Below, in pieces: positions 15,056-22,846 of a stretch of DNA of 29,370 nt. A model generated the notes under the pieces. It saw only the letters and a program-made list of their open reading frames with translations. It searched no databases and was not told the origin of the DNA. Both the position numbers and the translations under genes were made by a program. This DNA comes from Bacillota bacterium (GTDB taxonomy: Bacteria > Bacillota > Clostridia > Lachnospirales > Lachnospiraceae). The DNA lies in assembly GCA_017861355.1 (NCBI GenBank), contig JAGFXQ010000038.1:1-29370 (forward strand), read 5' to 3'. Numbering within the stretch: the first letter of the stretch is position 1; every line of letters starts with the position of its first letter.

Positions 15056-15941
15056 TCAATTTCACAACATGTTCCTCTAGCGCCGCCGTAGCCGTAATAA
15101 TCTTAAATGCGGAACCGGGCTCATAGGTATCGCTGAGGCAGGCGTTTCGCCACATGCCGTTCAGCAGTTGGTTCATTTGTTCGTTGCTTAGATTTTGCCC
15201 TTGATACTGTGAGGCGTTGGATGCTTGCTTCGCTTTCATCACTTTAAGAGCTGCTTGCTCTGCGTACTGCTGGATATTCATATCCAGACTGATGTACAGA
15301 TCATTTCCCGGCTGTGGTTCAATTCTATCCTCAGCAGCATTTTCTATCTCAACTCCATAAGCTGTAGTTAAGGTCAGTATCTTACCGTCGATGCCTTTCA
15401 GAAATTTATCATATTTTACTTCAAGTCCGACAATACCCTGATTGTCACTTCCAGTAAAACCGATGACCTTTGAGGCGAGGGAATCATAGGGATAATATCG
15501 CTTATAATCCTCATCCACCATTACGCCGTCTAAATCATATTCGCGAATTTGATCTGCAATATTTTTATCCACATTGGACTTGATTTTCTCTCGTGAGGAT
15601 ACCTTCTCAACCCTTTTTCTGACCCATCCTTCACTTAATCCAAGCCGCTCAGACAGAATGCTGATTACCCGTTCGGGATCAGTAATCTGCTTATAGATGA
15701 CTGAGATAGTACATACCGGTTTATTGGTCGCGATTTCTTTTCCTTGGGCATCATAGATAATTCCGCGTTCTGCCTTTATTGCTCGTTCCCTTTCATGTAA
15801 CTCCTGGGCACGTTCGGCGTAATCTTCCGATTTAAATATCATCAAATACCCTAATCGGACAAATAGTCCGAGGGTAACAAGAATGACAACACTGACAACG
15901 ATTAATATATTCCTCTTATTATAGGTCCTGCTTTTCGCCAT
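15021..15941 (-). pseudogene. N-terminal fragment of the SpoVD-like PBP
   Basis: 306 codons from the ATG at 15939-15941 (weak ribosome binding site, AAGG about ten bases upstream). It holds the membrane anchor, the dimerisation domain (RAIKAERGIIYDAQGKEIATN, YPYDSLASKVIGFTG, GIVGLEVKYD) and the SxxK box EPGSAFKIITATAALEE. The last roughly ten residues (AWKPRLCSRN) are out-of-frame sequence. It starts 92 nt after the preceding PBP gene. Confidence 0.75.
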
Positions 15942-16033
15942 TTCGTCATAACCTTAATGCTCTTATCGTTTCATTTTATTACAAACAAGTTATGATTATT
16001 CGAAATTTCCAAGAAAGAGTATTTTATTCTGAT

Positions 16034-18244
16034 TTAATCCAGTGCGTCCGGGTTAAATTCGTTATTATCCGTCGTAGTACCTTGTTGTCCATCCCCTTGT
16101 TGTGTGTTTGCACCACTGTCCGGCGTCTGATTCTCGCCGGTGCCATTCTCTGTATCGGTACCCGTAGTTGTATTATCTGTTTGGGTAGCTTGTGTATCTT
16201 CGGTTCCATCTCCGGTTGTTTGGTTCACTGTTGTATCGCCCGGTTCGATTCCTTGTGTCTGGTTCTCAGTCGCCTGATTGTTCGTAGAAGTGTTATTCTC
16301 CTGTATCGGCTGATTTTCAGTCGTGTTTTGTTCGGTGCCTTGAGTACTGTTGTTGCTTTTTGTACCATCGGTGCCTTGTGTACCGTTGGCCACATCTTCC
16401 GCTGAGGGCAACAGATAATCAATATCTCCCTCCGGGAAGATTCCCAGAGCCGGTAACAGTTCCTTCATGATTCTACTTGCGAATTTGGTTGCAATCGAAC
16501 TATCTGCCTGCTTTACAACATTCTGTGGCTCATCAATCATGACATAAATTACAATATCCGGATTAATCGCCGGTACAGAACCCAGGAAGGATACAACATA
16601 GGTTTTATCGGCACGGGGAAGTTTCTGCGCAGTACCTGTCTTACCACCAATTGCATAGCCTTCTACCTTGGCACCGCCTGCGGTTCCTGCTTCCACCGTC
16701 TGATACATTGTCGCTTGAATGAATTCGGAGGTTTTCTCCGATACTGTCTGACGCACTAATAACTTATCATAATTTTTTACGGTAGCACCATTGTCATTCA
16801 CAATCTTCTTTACAATATGAGGTTGATAATAATTTCCGCCATTCACCAGGGAGGAATACGCTGCCGCCATTTGAACCATGGTCACATTGAAGGCTTGTCC
16901 AAAGCTGTTCGTAGCTAATTCTACCGGTTTCAACGCATCTAGCTTCATTGTAATACCGGTACCTTCTCCAGGCAGATCGATTCCTGTCTTTTTGCCAAAG
17001 CCGAAACCATTCTGATAACGATAGAACACGTCTTTTCCTTCCTTTGCAACGATCTGCATCAGAGCATCGTTACAGGAAAACATCAGAGTCTGTCCAAGAG
17101 TCAGCTCACCGTGTCCTTGTACTTTACTACATTTGATATGTACTCCGGCAACATCCTCCGCGCCATCGCAGTAGTAAGTATCTGCTTCCGATATCAACCC
17201 TTCCTCCAGTCCGGCTGCAATAGTGACCGGTTTAAAGGTTGAGCCCGGTTCGAAGCTGCTTGTGATTACATCATTTTTCCATAAAGCATTCAGGGCTTCG
17301 GTCTTCTGGTCCTCAGTCATCGTAGATAATACCTCAGGCGCAATCACCCCATCTAGTTTTCTGGGATTATTCAAGTCATATTCCTGATTCGAAGCCATTG
17401 CGATAATCTCGCCGGTATTCGGATTCATAACCAGTACACCGATGTTCTTACTGCCGAATTCTGTATTAAACTGGATAATATGCTCCTGAATAATACGCTG
17501 CGCATTGACATCTATGGTGCTGACGATGTTATTACCGTTCACTGCTTTCTTTACAATTCGCTCAATATTCAGATTCGAATCAAAGTATCCATATTCTCTT
17601 CCGTTCGTTCCGTTCAGTTCTTGATTATAATACTCTTCGATTCCCCAGAAGCCGGTATTATCTGTCGAGGTAAAGCCCAACACATCGCAGGCAAGGGTAT
17701 TGTAAGGATAGTTGCGGACATACTCCTCTTCAAACCATACACCGGTAATCGAGGTCTGATCATCCTTTGCTTTCTTATCTTCGAAGTTCTTTACATATTC
17801 GTCATAGCTTTGTACGGTATCGTACTTAATATTCTTTTGTAGGATTACATATTGACTCTCTGCTTTCTCAGTCAGCACTGATTGAAGCGTCTCAGAATCA
17901 ATTCCGAAATTATCCGTCAAAGCCGCCAAAGTGGCAGGAATACAATCTTCATTTTGTAATAACCGTTTCGGATCCAGAATCAGCTTATAACGAAGTTCGC
18001 TACGCGCAAGGATCGTTCCGTTGCGATCCGTGATATCCCCTCTTTTGTATGGTAAGACAGAGCTGACATAGGTCTCTCTGGATAGAACCTGTTTCGCATA
18101 TTTTTCGCCCTTGGTCTGAGTGATATAGATTAGCCGCCCCATTAATACGACTAAGAGCAGAGTAATAACACAAAATACAAGCAATAATTTTGCTTGCATT
18201 CGTGAATTGAATTTTTTAATTGATTTATCCGGAGCCTTTTCCAT
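16034..18244 (-). CDS. ftsI: Class B penicillin-binding protein, FtsI/PBP2B type
   Basis: 736 residues. One membrane segment (about 18-40), dimerisation domain with YKRGDITDRNGTILA, then the transpeptidase: SxxK as S335-T-F-K338, SxN as S390-C-N392, KTG as K535-T-G537 within GGKTGTAQKLPR. It cross-links septal peptidoglycan as partner of the SEDS protein FtsW. The position after an ftsL-like gene matches Bacillus pbpB. It has no PASTA domain. Instead the last 110 or so residues, facing outside, are low-complexity and rich in T, N, Q, G, E and D, which is unusual for the family. ATG start with AAAGGT/GAGGT upstream, 31 nt after the ftsL-like gene. Confidence 0.93.
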   Translation of the reverse strand: MEKAPDKSIKKFNSRMQAKLLLVFCVITLLLVVLMGRLIYITQTKGEKYAKQVLSRETYVSSVLPYKRGDITDRNGTILARSELRYKLILDPKRLLQNEDCIPATLAALTDNFGIDSETLQSVLTEKAESQYVILQKNIKYDTVQSYDEYVKNFEDKKAKDDQTSITGVWFEEEYVRNYPYNTLACDVLGFTSTDNTGFWGIEEYYNQELNGTNGREYGYFDSNLNIERIVKKAVNGNNIVSTIDVNAQRIIQEHIIQFNTEFGSKNIGVLVMNPNTGEIIAMASNQEYDLNNPRKLDGVIAPEVLSTMTEDQKTEALNALWKNDVITSSFEPGSTFKPVTIAAGLEEGLISEADTYYCDGAEDVAGVHIKCSKVQGHGELTLGQTLMFSCNDALMQIVAKEGKDVFYRYQNGFGFGKKTGIDLPGEGTGITMKLDALKPVELATNSFGQAFNVTMVQMAAAYSSLVNGGNYYQPHIVKKIVNDNGATVKNYDKLLVRQTVSEKTSEFIQATMYQTVEAGTAGGAKVEGYAIGGKTGTAQKLPRADKTYVVSFLGSVPAINPDIVIYVMIDEPQNVVKQADSSIATKFASRIMKELLPALGIFPEGDIDYLLPSAEDVANGTQGTDGTKSNNSTQGTEQNTTENQPIQENNTSTNNQATENQTQGIEPGDTTVNQTTGDGTEDTQATQTDNTTTGTDTENGTGENQTPDSGANTQQGDGQQGTTTDNNEFNPDALD

Positions 18245-18275
18245 TGTACCTTTACCTCATTAACATCAACAGTAT

Positions 18276-18761
18276 CTATTCAGGAATATCCTCGTACTGC
18301 CTTACATAGTTAGAAGAACTGCTTTTATAAGTGATTACCTCGTTTTTATTCGGATATACCATGCCAAGTTCTTCGACAGCCACCTGATAAATATAATCTA
18401 GATCCAACGCGGTGTCAATCGATTCATACGCTGCATTGTTCTCATTTGTTAAAACGGTCAGTTCCTTCTCCATCTTAATGATACTCTTATCCATCTGAGT
18501 CACTTGATTCTGAAGCATCAAGTATTCCACACAAACATAAACAGTTGCGATGATTGCGACTGTAAGAACCATCAGGGATGCAAGATTAATACCGGACAGA
18601 GTCTTATGCTGTCTTTGTTCCTGTCTTCTCGGAGTAGGAACAATGTATTGTTCTTCCTCTCTTCTGATATCAGGAGTTGCTCGTAATTTGCGCACAGTGT
18701 TTCCATCCACATAGCTTGTCCCTGTATTCTCATATTGATAACGTCTCTTGTTCGCCTCCAT
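18276..18761 (-). CDS. ftsL: FtsL-like septum-formation protein
   Basis: 161 residues. A charged cytosolic N-terminus (about 1-57, with REEEQ and RRQEQRQ) is followed by one membrane segment (about 58-80) and an extracellular coiled coil (LQNQVTQMDKSIIKMEKELTVLTNENN). This is the FtsL/DivIC plan: a short bitopic protein that forms a complex with DivIB and activates the FtsW/PBP pair. Sequence conservation is low; the call rests on topology, coiled coil and the invariant position between rsmH and the class B PBP. The ATG is preceded by GAGAGGGG at about ten bases. The 110-nt gap from rsmH shows no promoter I would defend. Confidence 0.8.
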   Translation of the reverse strand: MEANKRRYQYENTGTSYVDGNTVRKLRATPDIRREEEQYIVPTPRRQEQRQHKTLSGINLASLMVLTVAIIATVYVCVEYLMLQNQVTQMDKSIIKMEKELTVLTNENNAAYESIDTALDLDYIYQVAVEELGMVYPNKNEVITYKSSSSNYVRQYEDIPE

Positions 18762-18871
18762 GCCAGAAACCCCTCTCTACCCTTTGTTCAACCACTCTAT
18801 GTTAAACATAATCAATTACTGTATCTTCATCCATGATGTACAATTCATCGAATACTATGCTCTCTGCTAAC

Positions 18872-19825
18872 TTAATGCTTGTCCAAATTTCCTAATGCTT
18901 TTTCAAACACGCGTAGCTTAGCACTCTTAGATCTTTTGTTCTGTTCCAGCTCCTCCTCAGAAGGAAGGATAGGTTTTCTTGTAATTACTTTACCGGATGA
19001 TACCTTACCACACACACATACCGGAAAACTCGGGGGACATGTGCAGGGATTCTCATTCACACGAAAGCAGGATTTTACGATACGATCCTCGAGGGAATGG
19101 AAGGTAATAATGCATAACCTACCCTCCGGTGTTAGCAAATCAATCATATCCTGTAGGGTATCTTTCAGTACATCCAGCTCATGATTAAGCTCAATACGGA
19201 TCGCCTGGAAGGTTCTCTTCGCCGGATGTCCGGTTGTTACTCTAAGCTTCATCGGTATCGCAGCTTTGATTGCTTCAATAAGTTCAAAGGTTGTCTCAAG
19301 TGGTTTCTCTTCCCTCATCCGAACAATATGCTTTGCAATATTCTTCGCAAAATTATCTTCTCCATAATCTCTGATGATGTGATAAAGTTGCATTTCACTG
19401 TATCCATTCACGATATCCTTCGCTGTCTTATCGTTACGTGTATCCATTCTCATATCCAGCGGTGCATCCTCTTTATAGGAGAAGCCCCTCTCCGGTGTAT
19501 CCAACTGATAGGAAGAAACGCCTAAGTCAAGCAGTATTCCATCGACCTTGGTAATCTCCAGACCCTGAAGTACCTGCTTAATCGCACTGTAATTGCTTCT
19601 TACGATGGTTACTCTATCCTGAACTCCGCTCAAGCGTTCTTTCGCTGCCATAATAGCTGCTTCATCCTGATCGATCCCTACCAATCTTCCGGTCGTCAGT
19701 TGCTTCGCGATTTCTATGGAATGTCCACCACCGCCTAAGGTTCCGTCAACGTAGATCCCATTCGGCTTGATATTCAAATTCTCAATTGTTTCTTGCAACA
19801 ATACTGATTTATGTTCAAATGCCAT
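18872..19825 (-). CDS. rsmH: 16S rRNA (cytosine1402-N4)-methyltransferase RsmH (MraW)
   Basis: 317 residues from the chosen ATG. It methylates N4 of C1402 in the ribosomal decoding centre using S-adenosylmethionine. The SAM-binding motif is DGTLGGGGHS, preceded by the usual N-terminus HKSVLLQE; further family blocks are ILLDLGVSSYQLD, ERGFSYKEDAPLDMRMD and FHSLEDRIVK. A Cys cluster (CTCPPSFPVCVC) near the C-terminus is common in Firmicutes. The start at 19823-19825 (MAFEHKSVL) is preferred over the ATG at 19844-19846 because GGAGGTT (19829-19835) lies between them, five bases from the chosen codon. It follows mraZ by 27 nt, the universal dcw arrangement. Confidence 0.97.
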   Translation of the reverse strand: MAFEHKSVLLQETIENLNIKPNGIYVDGTLGGGGHSIEIAKQLTTGRLVGIDQDEAAIMAAKERLSGVQDRVTIVRSNYSAIKQVLQGLEITKVDGILLDLGVSSYQLDTPERGFSYKEDAPLDMRMDTRNDKTAKDIVNGYSEMQLYHIIRDYGEDNFAKNIAKHIVRMREEKPLETTFELIEAIKAAIPMKLRVTTGHPAKRTFQAIRIELNHELDVLKDTLQDMIDLLTPEGRLCIITFHSLEDRIVKSCFRVNENPCTCPPSFPVCVCGKVSSGKVITRKPILPSEEELEQNKRSKSAKLRVFEKALGNLDKH

Positions 19826-19828
19826 AAT

Positions 19829-19835
19829 AACCTCC
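19829..19835 (-). promoter_or_regulatory. Ribosome binding site fixing the rsmH start
   Basis: GGAGGTT on the minus strand, with ATG 19823-19825 three bases after it (five bases after the GGAGG core). The upstream in-frame ATG at 19844-19846 is only six bases past the mraZ stop and would place this site inside the coding region. Confidence 0.8.
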
Positions 19836-19852
19836 AAGGAATTCATCCTTTG

Positions 19853-20281
19853 CTAAAAGCTGATACCATACTGTGACATATGCTCTGCGATAGCATCTAC
19901 ATCATCATAATCGTTATTGTTCTCCCAGCGTTCCTTACTCCAAATCTCTATCTTCTTCAGTACTCCGACAAAAACGATATCCTTGTCCAGTCCTGCACTT
20001 TCACGTAGTTTTGCAGGTATTAAGATTCTTCCCTGTTTATCTGCTTCGCATGCAGCTGCCTTCGCCATAAAATAACGTTGTAGCTGTCTTGCTTCTTTTG
20101 TACCGGGTAATTTACTCAATTCTTGCACGAAAGCCTGCCATTCTTCCTTTGGGTAGGCAAATAAACAGCCGTCAAGACCCATGGTGATGACAAATTCATC
20201 CCCTAGATCTTCTCGAAACTTCGACGGTATGATTATTCTTCCCTTGGTATCGATCGAATGATCGAATTCACCCATGAACAT
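19853..20281 (-). CDS. mraZ: Transcriptional regulator MraZ
   Basis: 142 residues with two tandem AbrB-like half-domains, each carrying the signature: DTKGRIIIPSKFRE (about residues 11-24) and DKQGRILIPAKLRE in the second half. MraZ forms ring-shaped oligomers and binds arrays of short direct repeats in the promoter of its own operon, the dcw cluster, usually as a repressor. Here such an array lies at 20369-20415. The first ATG (MFMGEFDHSID) has AAGGTGA six bases upstream and matches the Bacillus N-terminus MFMGEYQH; the second Met two codons later is a less likely start. It is the first gene of the cluster, with its own promoter behind two terminators. Confidence 0.97.
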   Translation of the reverse strand: MFMGEFDHSIDTKGRIIIPSKFREDLGDEFVITMGLDGCLFAYPKEEWQAFVQELSKLPGTKEARQLQRYFMAKAAACEADKQGRILIPAKLRESAGLDKDIVFVGVLKKIEIWSKERWENNNDYDDVDAIAEHMSQYGISF

Positions 20282-20368
20282 ATGGCTTCACCTTCTTTTT
20301 GCTGTCCGCTGTGCAATTCCTTTTGCATATTCGGCACCGCTTTTGAGTGTAACAACGAATGGTTTGTA

Positions 20369-20415
20369 CCACTTTGATGGCTTTCTACTCCACTTTACAC
20401 CACTTCGCTCCACTT
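20369..20415 (-). promoter_or_regulatory. MraZ box array (operator of the dcw cluster)
   Basis: CCACTT on the plus strand (AAGTGG on the minus) at 20390-20395, 20400-20405 and 20410-20415, exactly 10 bp apart, plus a fourth copy at 20369-20374, 21 bp from the third. Ten-bp spaced GTGG-containing direct repeats are the known MraZ recognition pattern. The array begins about where transcription should start, just downstream of the -10 element at 20424-20429, so binding would block the promoter. Confidence 0.8.
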
Positions 20416-20423
20416 ATGTGTTT

Positions 20424-20452
20424 ATTTTATATTAATTTAGGGAATTAATCAA
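20424..20452 (-). promoter_or_regulatory. Promoter of the mraZ/dcw operon
   Basis: TTGATT (20447-20452), 17-bp spacer, TAAAAT (20424-20429). The predicted start site near 20417 coincides with the first MraZ box. The leader before mraZ is about 135 nt. Confidence 0.7.
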
Positions 20453-20462
20453 GCATGAAATC

Positions 20463-20507
20463 AAAAAAAATAGCCCACAAAGCCTTATGAGTATTGGCTT
20501 TGCGAGC
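20463..20507 (-). terminator. Intrinsic terminator upstream of the dcw promoter
   Basis: On the minus strand a 12-bp stem (20496-20507 with 20473-20484, including two G-U pairs) and 11-nt loop are followed by TATTTTTTTT (20463-20472). It is the second of two terminators after lgt. On the plus strand the same sequence has two mismatches and no T-run, so it acts leftward only. Confidence 0.9.
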
Positions 20508-20577
20508 AATTTCGATATACAATTACAAGATATTGTATCTATTTGAAAAATCGAACAAATTATGTCAATATATAGAC

Positions 20578-20613
20578 AAAAAACAAGAGTTTAGGAATTT
20601 AGTCCCAAACTCT
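20578..20613 (-). terminator. Intrinsic terminator directly after lgt
   Basis: Minus-strand stem of 11 bp with one G-U pair (20603-20613 with 20586-20596), 6-nt loop, then TGTTTTTT (20578-20585). It lies 46 nt after the lgt stop. Between it and the second terminator is a further small AT-rich inverted repeat (ATACAAT/ATTGTAT, 20517-20538). Confidence 0.9.
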
Positions 20614-20658
20614 GATTATTTATGTCAAGTATATTGTTCTATTGACCTTTTAACTTTG

Positions 20659-21600
20659 CTATCTTCTAGTTCTGAACTTAGCCTTACGTCTCTTATAGAT
20701 CATAAGGGCTACTGAAGCTATGACAAGGAAAGCAGACAATAATTGAGATACTGCAAATGGCGTACCCCAAAAGAAAAGCTGGTCTGTTCGAAGGCCTTCC
20801 ATCCATACGCGACCAAGACCATAGCCGATCAGATAGAGCAGTACAATCTCACCATCGAATTTTTTATGCTTCGTATAAGCAATAAGCAGTATCAGAAGAC
20901 ATAGATTCCACAAGGATTCATAAAGGAAGGTAGGATGTACCTGAATATAGGTAGCATCACCAATCGTTACAGCCTTATTACGAATCTCGAGAATACGTTC
21001 CAGTGCCTTCTCTTTCCCCTGATACAGTTCCTCCAGCCTGGAGACAGAGGTTGTATTTCGATAGACACCAGATGCATCCAATACATTCACCTGCATAGCG
21101 AAAAGTCCGTCATAATATTTTCCAAAGGCTTCCCTGTTAAAGAAGTTTCCCCAACGTCCTATAATTTGCCCTGTGACCAAACCAACACATGCCGTATCTA
21201 CTAATAACCAGAAGGAATATTTCTTAATTCGGGCATAGATAATTGCAGAGATCAGTCCTGCAATGACACCACCATAAATCGCAAGTCCTCCGGTCCTCAG
21301 ATTGAACACAGAGAATGGATTATCTGCAAATTCATCCAGTGCAAAGACCACATAATAGACTCTGGCACCGATCACAGCAGACACGATGGCAACCAAAGCA
21401 AAGTCCAGATAAATCTCAGTTTTTTGACCGGTTCTTTTGGCCATCCATTCCGCAACAAGCCAGCCACACAGCATACCAAAGCCGATGACCATACCATAAT
21501 ATGCGATTCGATACCCAAAAACCTCAAAACCGGTTCCAACATTCTTAAGCTCGATCCCAAGATTTGGGAAATTTATATTTGTTGATAATAAAGTCAGCAT
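20659..21600 (-). CDS. lgt: Prolipoprotein diacylglyceryl transferase Lgt
   Basis: 313 residues from the chosen start; about seven membrane segments. Lgt transfers diacylglycerol from phosphatidylglycerol to the lipobox Cys of prolipoproteins. The signature RWGNFFNREAFG is present, along with HPTFLYESLWN and GRVWMEGLRTD near the C-terminus. A roughly 45-residue hydrophilic stretch after the signature (about NVLDASGVYRN to the HPTFLYES block) is longer than in Bacillus Lgt. The ATG at 21598-21600 is chosen because AAAGGTGA (21606-21613) is five bases upstream; the GTG three codons earlier lies inside that site. It is 20 nt downstream of ychF and is followed by two terminators, so it ends its transcription unit. 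Confidence 0.96.
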   Translation of the reverse strand: MLTLLSTNINFPNLGIELKNVGTGFEVFGYRIAYYGMVIGFGMLCGWLVAEWMAKRTGQKTEIYLDFALVAIVSAVIGARVYYVVFALDEFADNPFSVFNLRTGGLAIYGGVIAGLISAIIYARIKKYSFWLLVDTACVGLVTGQIIGRWGNFFNREAFGKYYDGLFAMQVNVLDASGVYRNTTSVSRLEELYQGKEKALERILEIRNKAVTIGDATYIQVHPTFLYESLWNLCLLILLIAYTKHKKFDGEIVLLYLIGYGLGRVWMEGLRTDQLFFWGTPFAVSQLLSAFLVIASVALMIYKRRKAKFRTRR

Positions 21601-21620
21601 TTGCTTCACCTTTCCGGCGA

Positions 21621-22718
21621 TTAAACGTTAAAGCGGAACAATACAACGTCGCCGTCCTGGAAGATATATTCTTTTCCTTCCGAACGAACCAATCCCTTTT
21701 CTTTCGCTGCGTTATAACTGCCACATTCTACAAGATTATTATAGCTGACAATCTCAGCACGGATGAATCCACGTTCAAAATCAGTATGAATCTTGCCTGC
21801 AGCCTGAGGTGCTTTGGTTCCGATTTTAATCGTCCAGGCTCTTGTCTCCTTGGGGCCTGCTGTTAAGAAGCTCATTAATCCCAAGATATGATAACTTGCT
21901 CTGATTAATTTCTCCAATCCGGATTCTTTTAATCCAAGATCCTCTAAAAACATTCTTTTCTCATCATCATCCAGTTCAGCTATCTCCTGCTCAATCTGAG
22001 CACAAATTACAAACACTTCTGAATTCTCGCCCGCTGCTATTGTACGAACCGTCTGTACATAAGAATTGTTCTCTCCCTCATCCGCCAGATCATCTTCCTT
22101 CACATTTGCAGCATAGATTACCGGCTTTGCAGTCAGAAGGTTGTAGCTGTCAAGCCATTCCTGTTCCTCTTCATCCTGTGCCTTAAAGCCTTTTGCCATC
22201 TTGCCTTCCTCTAAGAATGCCTTCAATCCTTCCTGCATCTCCAGCTCTTTCGCAAGTGCTTTATCATTCTTGGCACCTTTATTCGTCTTTGACATCCTTC
22301 TCTCTAGAATCTCAAGATCGGAGAATATCAGTTCAAGGTTAATTGTCTCAATATCTCTCAGCGGATTGATCGATCCATCGACATGAATGACATTTGTATC
22401 ATCAAAGCATCGTACCACATGAACAATAGCATCTACTTCTCTGATATTCGAAAGGAATTGGTTACCGAGACCTTCTCCCTTCGAAGCTCCCTTTACCAAT
22501 CCGGCAATATCCACGAACTCAATCGTAGCCGCAACAACTTTCTCAGTATGATACAAATCACCCAGTACCTTTAATCTCTCATCCGGGACCGGCACAATAC
22601 CGATGTTGGGGTCTATGGTACAGAAGGGGTAATTTGCTGACTCCGCTCCTGCTTTTGTTAAAGAATTGAAAAGTGTACTCTTACCTACATTGGGTAAACC
22701 TACGATACCTAATTTCAT
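21621..22718 (-). CDS. ychF: Redox-regulated ATPase YchF (OLA1/Obg-like)
   Basis: 365 residues, standard length. P-loop GLPNVGKST (7-15), then YPFCTIDPN in switch I and DIAGLVKGASKGEGLGNQFL in switch II. The base-specificity loop reads NVKED in place of NKxD, which is why YchF prefers ATP to GTP. A central coiled coil and the C-terminal TGS domain (GPKETRAWTIKIGTKAPQAAGKIHTDFERGFIRAE) follow. It binds ribosomes and influences stress responses; the precise role is unsettled. ATG start with GGAAGGAAG upstream. The 128-nt gap after thiN is AT-rich, with a TATAAT too close to the ribosome binding site to be convincing as a promoter. Confidence 0.97.
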   Translation of the reverse strand: MKLGIVGLPNVGKSTLFNSLTKAGAESANYPFCTIDPNIGIVPVPDERLKVLGDLYHTEKVVAATIEFVDIAGLVKGASKGEGLGNQFLSNIREVDAIVHVVRCFDDTNVIHVDGSINPLRDIETINLELIFSDLEILERRMSKTNKGAKNDKALAKELEMQEGLKAFLEEGKMAKGFKAQDEEEQEWLDSYNLLTAKPVIYAANVKEDDLADEGENNSYVQTVRTIAAGENSEVFVICAQIEQEIAELDDDEKRMFLEDLGLKESGLEKLIRASYHILGLMSFLTAGPKETRAWTIKIGTKAPQAAGKIHTDFERGFIRAEIVSYNNLVECGSYNAAKEKGLVRSEGKEYIFQDGDVVLFRFNV

Positions 22719-22846
22719 TTGTGTCTTCCTTCCTTATTATACTGATTCTATTTGATTAAACCATTCTATATTTATGTTTATATCAACCTTATATATCAAA
22801 CTTTGTCTTACTATTCATATCTTAATTTCTTGCATTAATATTCAAA

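Larger units (their letters stand above)
14162..15941 (-). pseudogene. spoVD: SpoVD-like class B PBP, disrupted by internal deletion/frameshift
   Basis: Together the two halves have the layout of SpoVD: short cytosolic N-terminus, one membrane segment (about residues 11-33), PBP dimerisation domain, transpeptidase domain and one C-terminal PASTA domain. The reading frame breaks between SxxK (SAFK, S277-K280 of the first part) and SxN (SCN in the second). The first frame stops at 15021; the second becomes open only from 15055 down. Against the neighbouring PBP, where SxxK and the HG before SxN are 43 residues apart, only about 20 remain, so some 65-71 nt appear missing at about 15050-15060, of a length not divisible by three. 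Translated as is, neither part can be an active transpeptidase. SpoVD is needed for spore cortex synthesis in Bacillus. A sequencing or assembly error is the main alternative. Confidence 0.85.

Noticed and set aside
16024..16422. Extra open frames on both strands over the PBP tail
   Set aside because: They arise because the T/N/Q-rich repeat-like codons leave all frames open; they have basic, low-complexity products without ribosome binding sites.
14162..18244. The two adjacent PBP genes as an assembly duplication
   Set aside because: The proteins differ throughout and have different C-termini (PASTA versus low-complexity tail); tandem pbpB and spoVD is a normal dcw layout.
22736..22741. Perfect TATAAT upstream of ychF
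   Set aside because: Transcription from it would begin inside the ychF ribosome binding site, and no -35 is present at 16-18 bp.
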